DNA from: an uncultured Alphaproteobacteria bacterium
Lineage (GTDB): Bacteria > Pseudomonadota > Alphaproteobacteria > RF32 > CAG-239
Direction: 5' to 3'
Assembly: GCA_944392225.1 (NCBI GenBank)
Contig: CALXWB010000007.1
Location: 1-52,765, forward strand
Length of the DNA: 52,765 nucleotides
The notes beneath the pieces are model-generated. The model was not told where the DNA came from. It ran no database searches and worked only from the letters and a program-made list of their open reading frames with translations. Below, piece after piece: positions 52,696-52,765 of the stretch; positions within the stretch are counted from its first letter, which is position 1; each line of letters opens with the position of its first letter. The position numbers and the translations under genes are program-made.

Positions 52696-52765
52696 GTGAA
52701 AAACAAAGCGGTCGAAATTCTAGTGTACAAGAAGTACATGAATTTCGACCGTTCTGTAGTTTTTT
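52696..52765. repeat. Long palindrome F, cut by the window end
   Basis: CGGTCGAAATTCTAGTGTAC (52709-52728)-loop AAGAA-GTACATGAATTTCGACCG: a perfect 16-18-bp stem apart from a two-base bulge, extending outward into ACAAAG/CTGTAG until the window stops. Confidence 0.7.

Larger units (their letters stand above)
52180..52765. repeat. Repeat-rich gene-free end of the window
   Basis: No gene is supported. In order: a common alphaproteobacterial-type small palindrome ATTCCGA-AACAAGC-TCGGAAT (52233-52253), a terminator-like hairpin (52357-52384), degenerate palindrome D (about 52390-52520), palindrome E (52535-52664), and the start of palindrome F cut by the window end (from about 52696). Confidence 0.6.

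Overview
The window is a 52.8-kb chromosomal segment of an alphaproteobacterium with low-to-moderate G+C. Evidence for the class is a FluC/RluC/ATP12 cluster, a CarD regulator, an alphaproteobacterial-type flagellin, an alpha operon without rpsD or rpmJ, and a conserved alphaproteobacterial lipoprotein. The many short unrecognised proteins, A-rich leaders and intergenic palindromes suggest an uncultured host-associated lineage (for example gut Rhodospirillales/RF32-like bacteria). That last placement is inference.

Left part (1-16.5 kb). The 3' end of a flagellin gene is followed by a repeat-rich gap. On the minus strand comes the complete Rod elongation operon mreB-mreC-mreD-mrdA-rodA, preceded by miaA and ddl. 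A plus-strand pair (DUF3108 periplasmic protein, U32-family tRNA hydroxylase-like protein) is followed by a tightly packed minus-strand run: rarA, fluC/crcB, rluC-like, AsmA-like, a short ATP12-like protein and acylphosphatase.

Middle part (16.5-28.4 kb). Three genes of unusual architecture lie together: a SPOR-domain lipoprotein with a TolC-like coiled-coil body, a pentapeptide-repeat protein, and a VirD4/TraG-like membrane protein whose nucleotide-binding motifs are degenerate. No conjugation genes are present, so this is the best candidate here for an undescribed envelope system. Housekeeping genes follow: a Gfo/Idh/MocA oxidoreductase, truA, recX, hslO, a conserved lipoprotein, apaG, carD and one unknown.

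Ribosomal part (28.5-45.1 kb). The S10-spc-alpha supercluster reads on the minus strand from rpsJ to rplQ in canonical order, but is broken twice. Four small orphan genes flanked by terminators separate rplO from secY, and a small membrane-protein gene with terminators on both sides separates rpoA from rplQ.

Right part (45.4-52.8 kb). More small orphan genes are followed by a compact NAD operon (nadM-like, pncA, pncB, nadE), sufficient on paper for nicotinamide to NAD by the Preiss-Handler route. A tandem paralogous pair of unknown family and a repeat-rich end close the window.

Two themes cut across the window. First, a family of long imperfect palindromes (about 60 nt per arm, tip TGTAC-loop-GTACATGAA) and smaller hairpin families with compensatory stem changes fill the larger gaps. 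Second, the orphan genes nearly all start in an A/T-rich context without a Shine-Dalgarno sequence, whereas nearly all core genes have a visible one.
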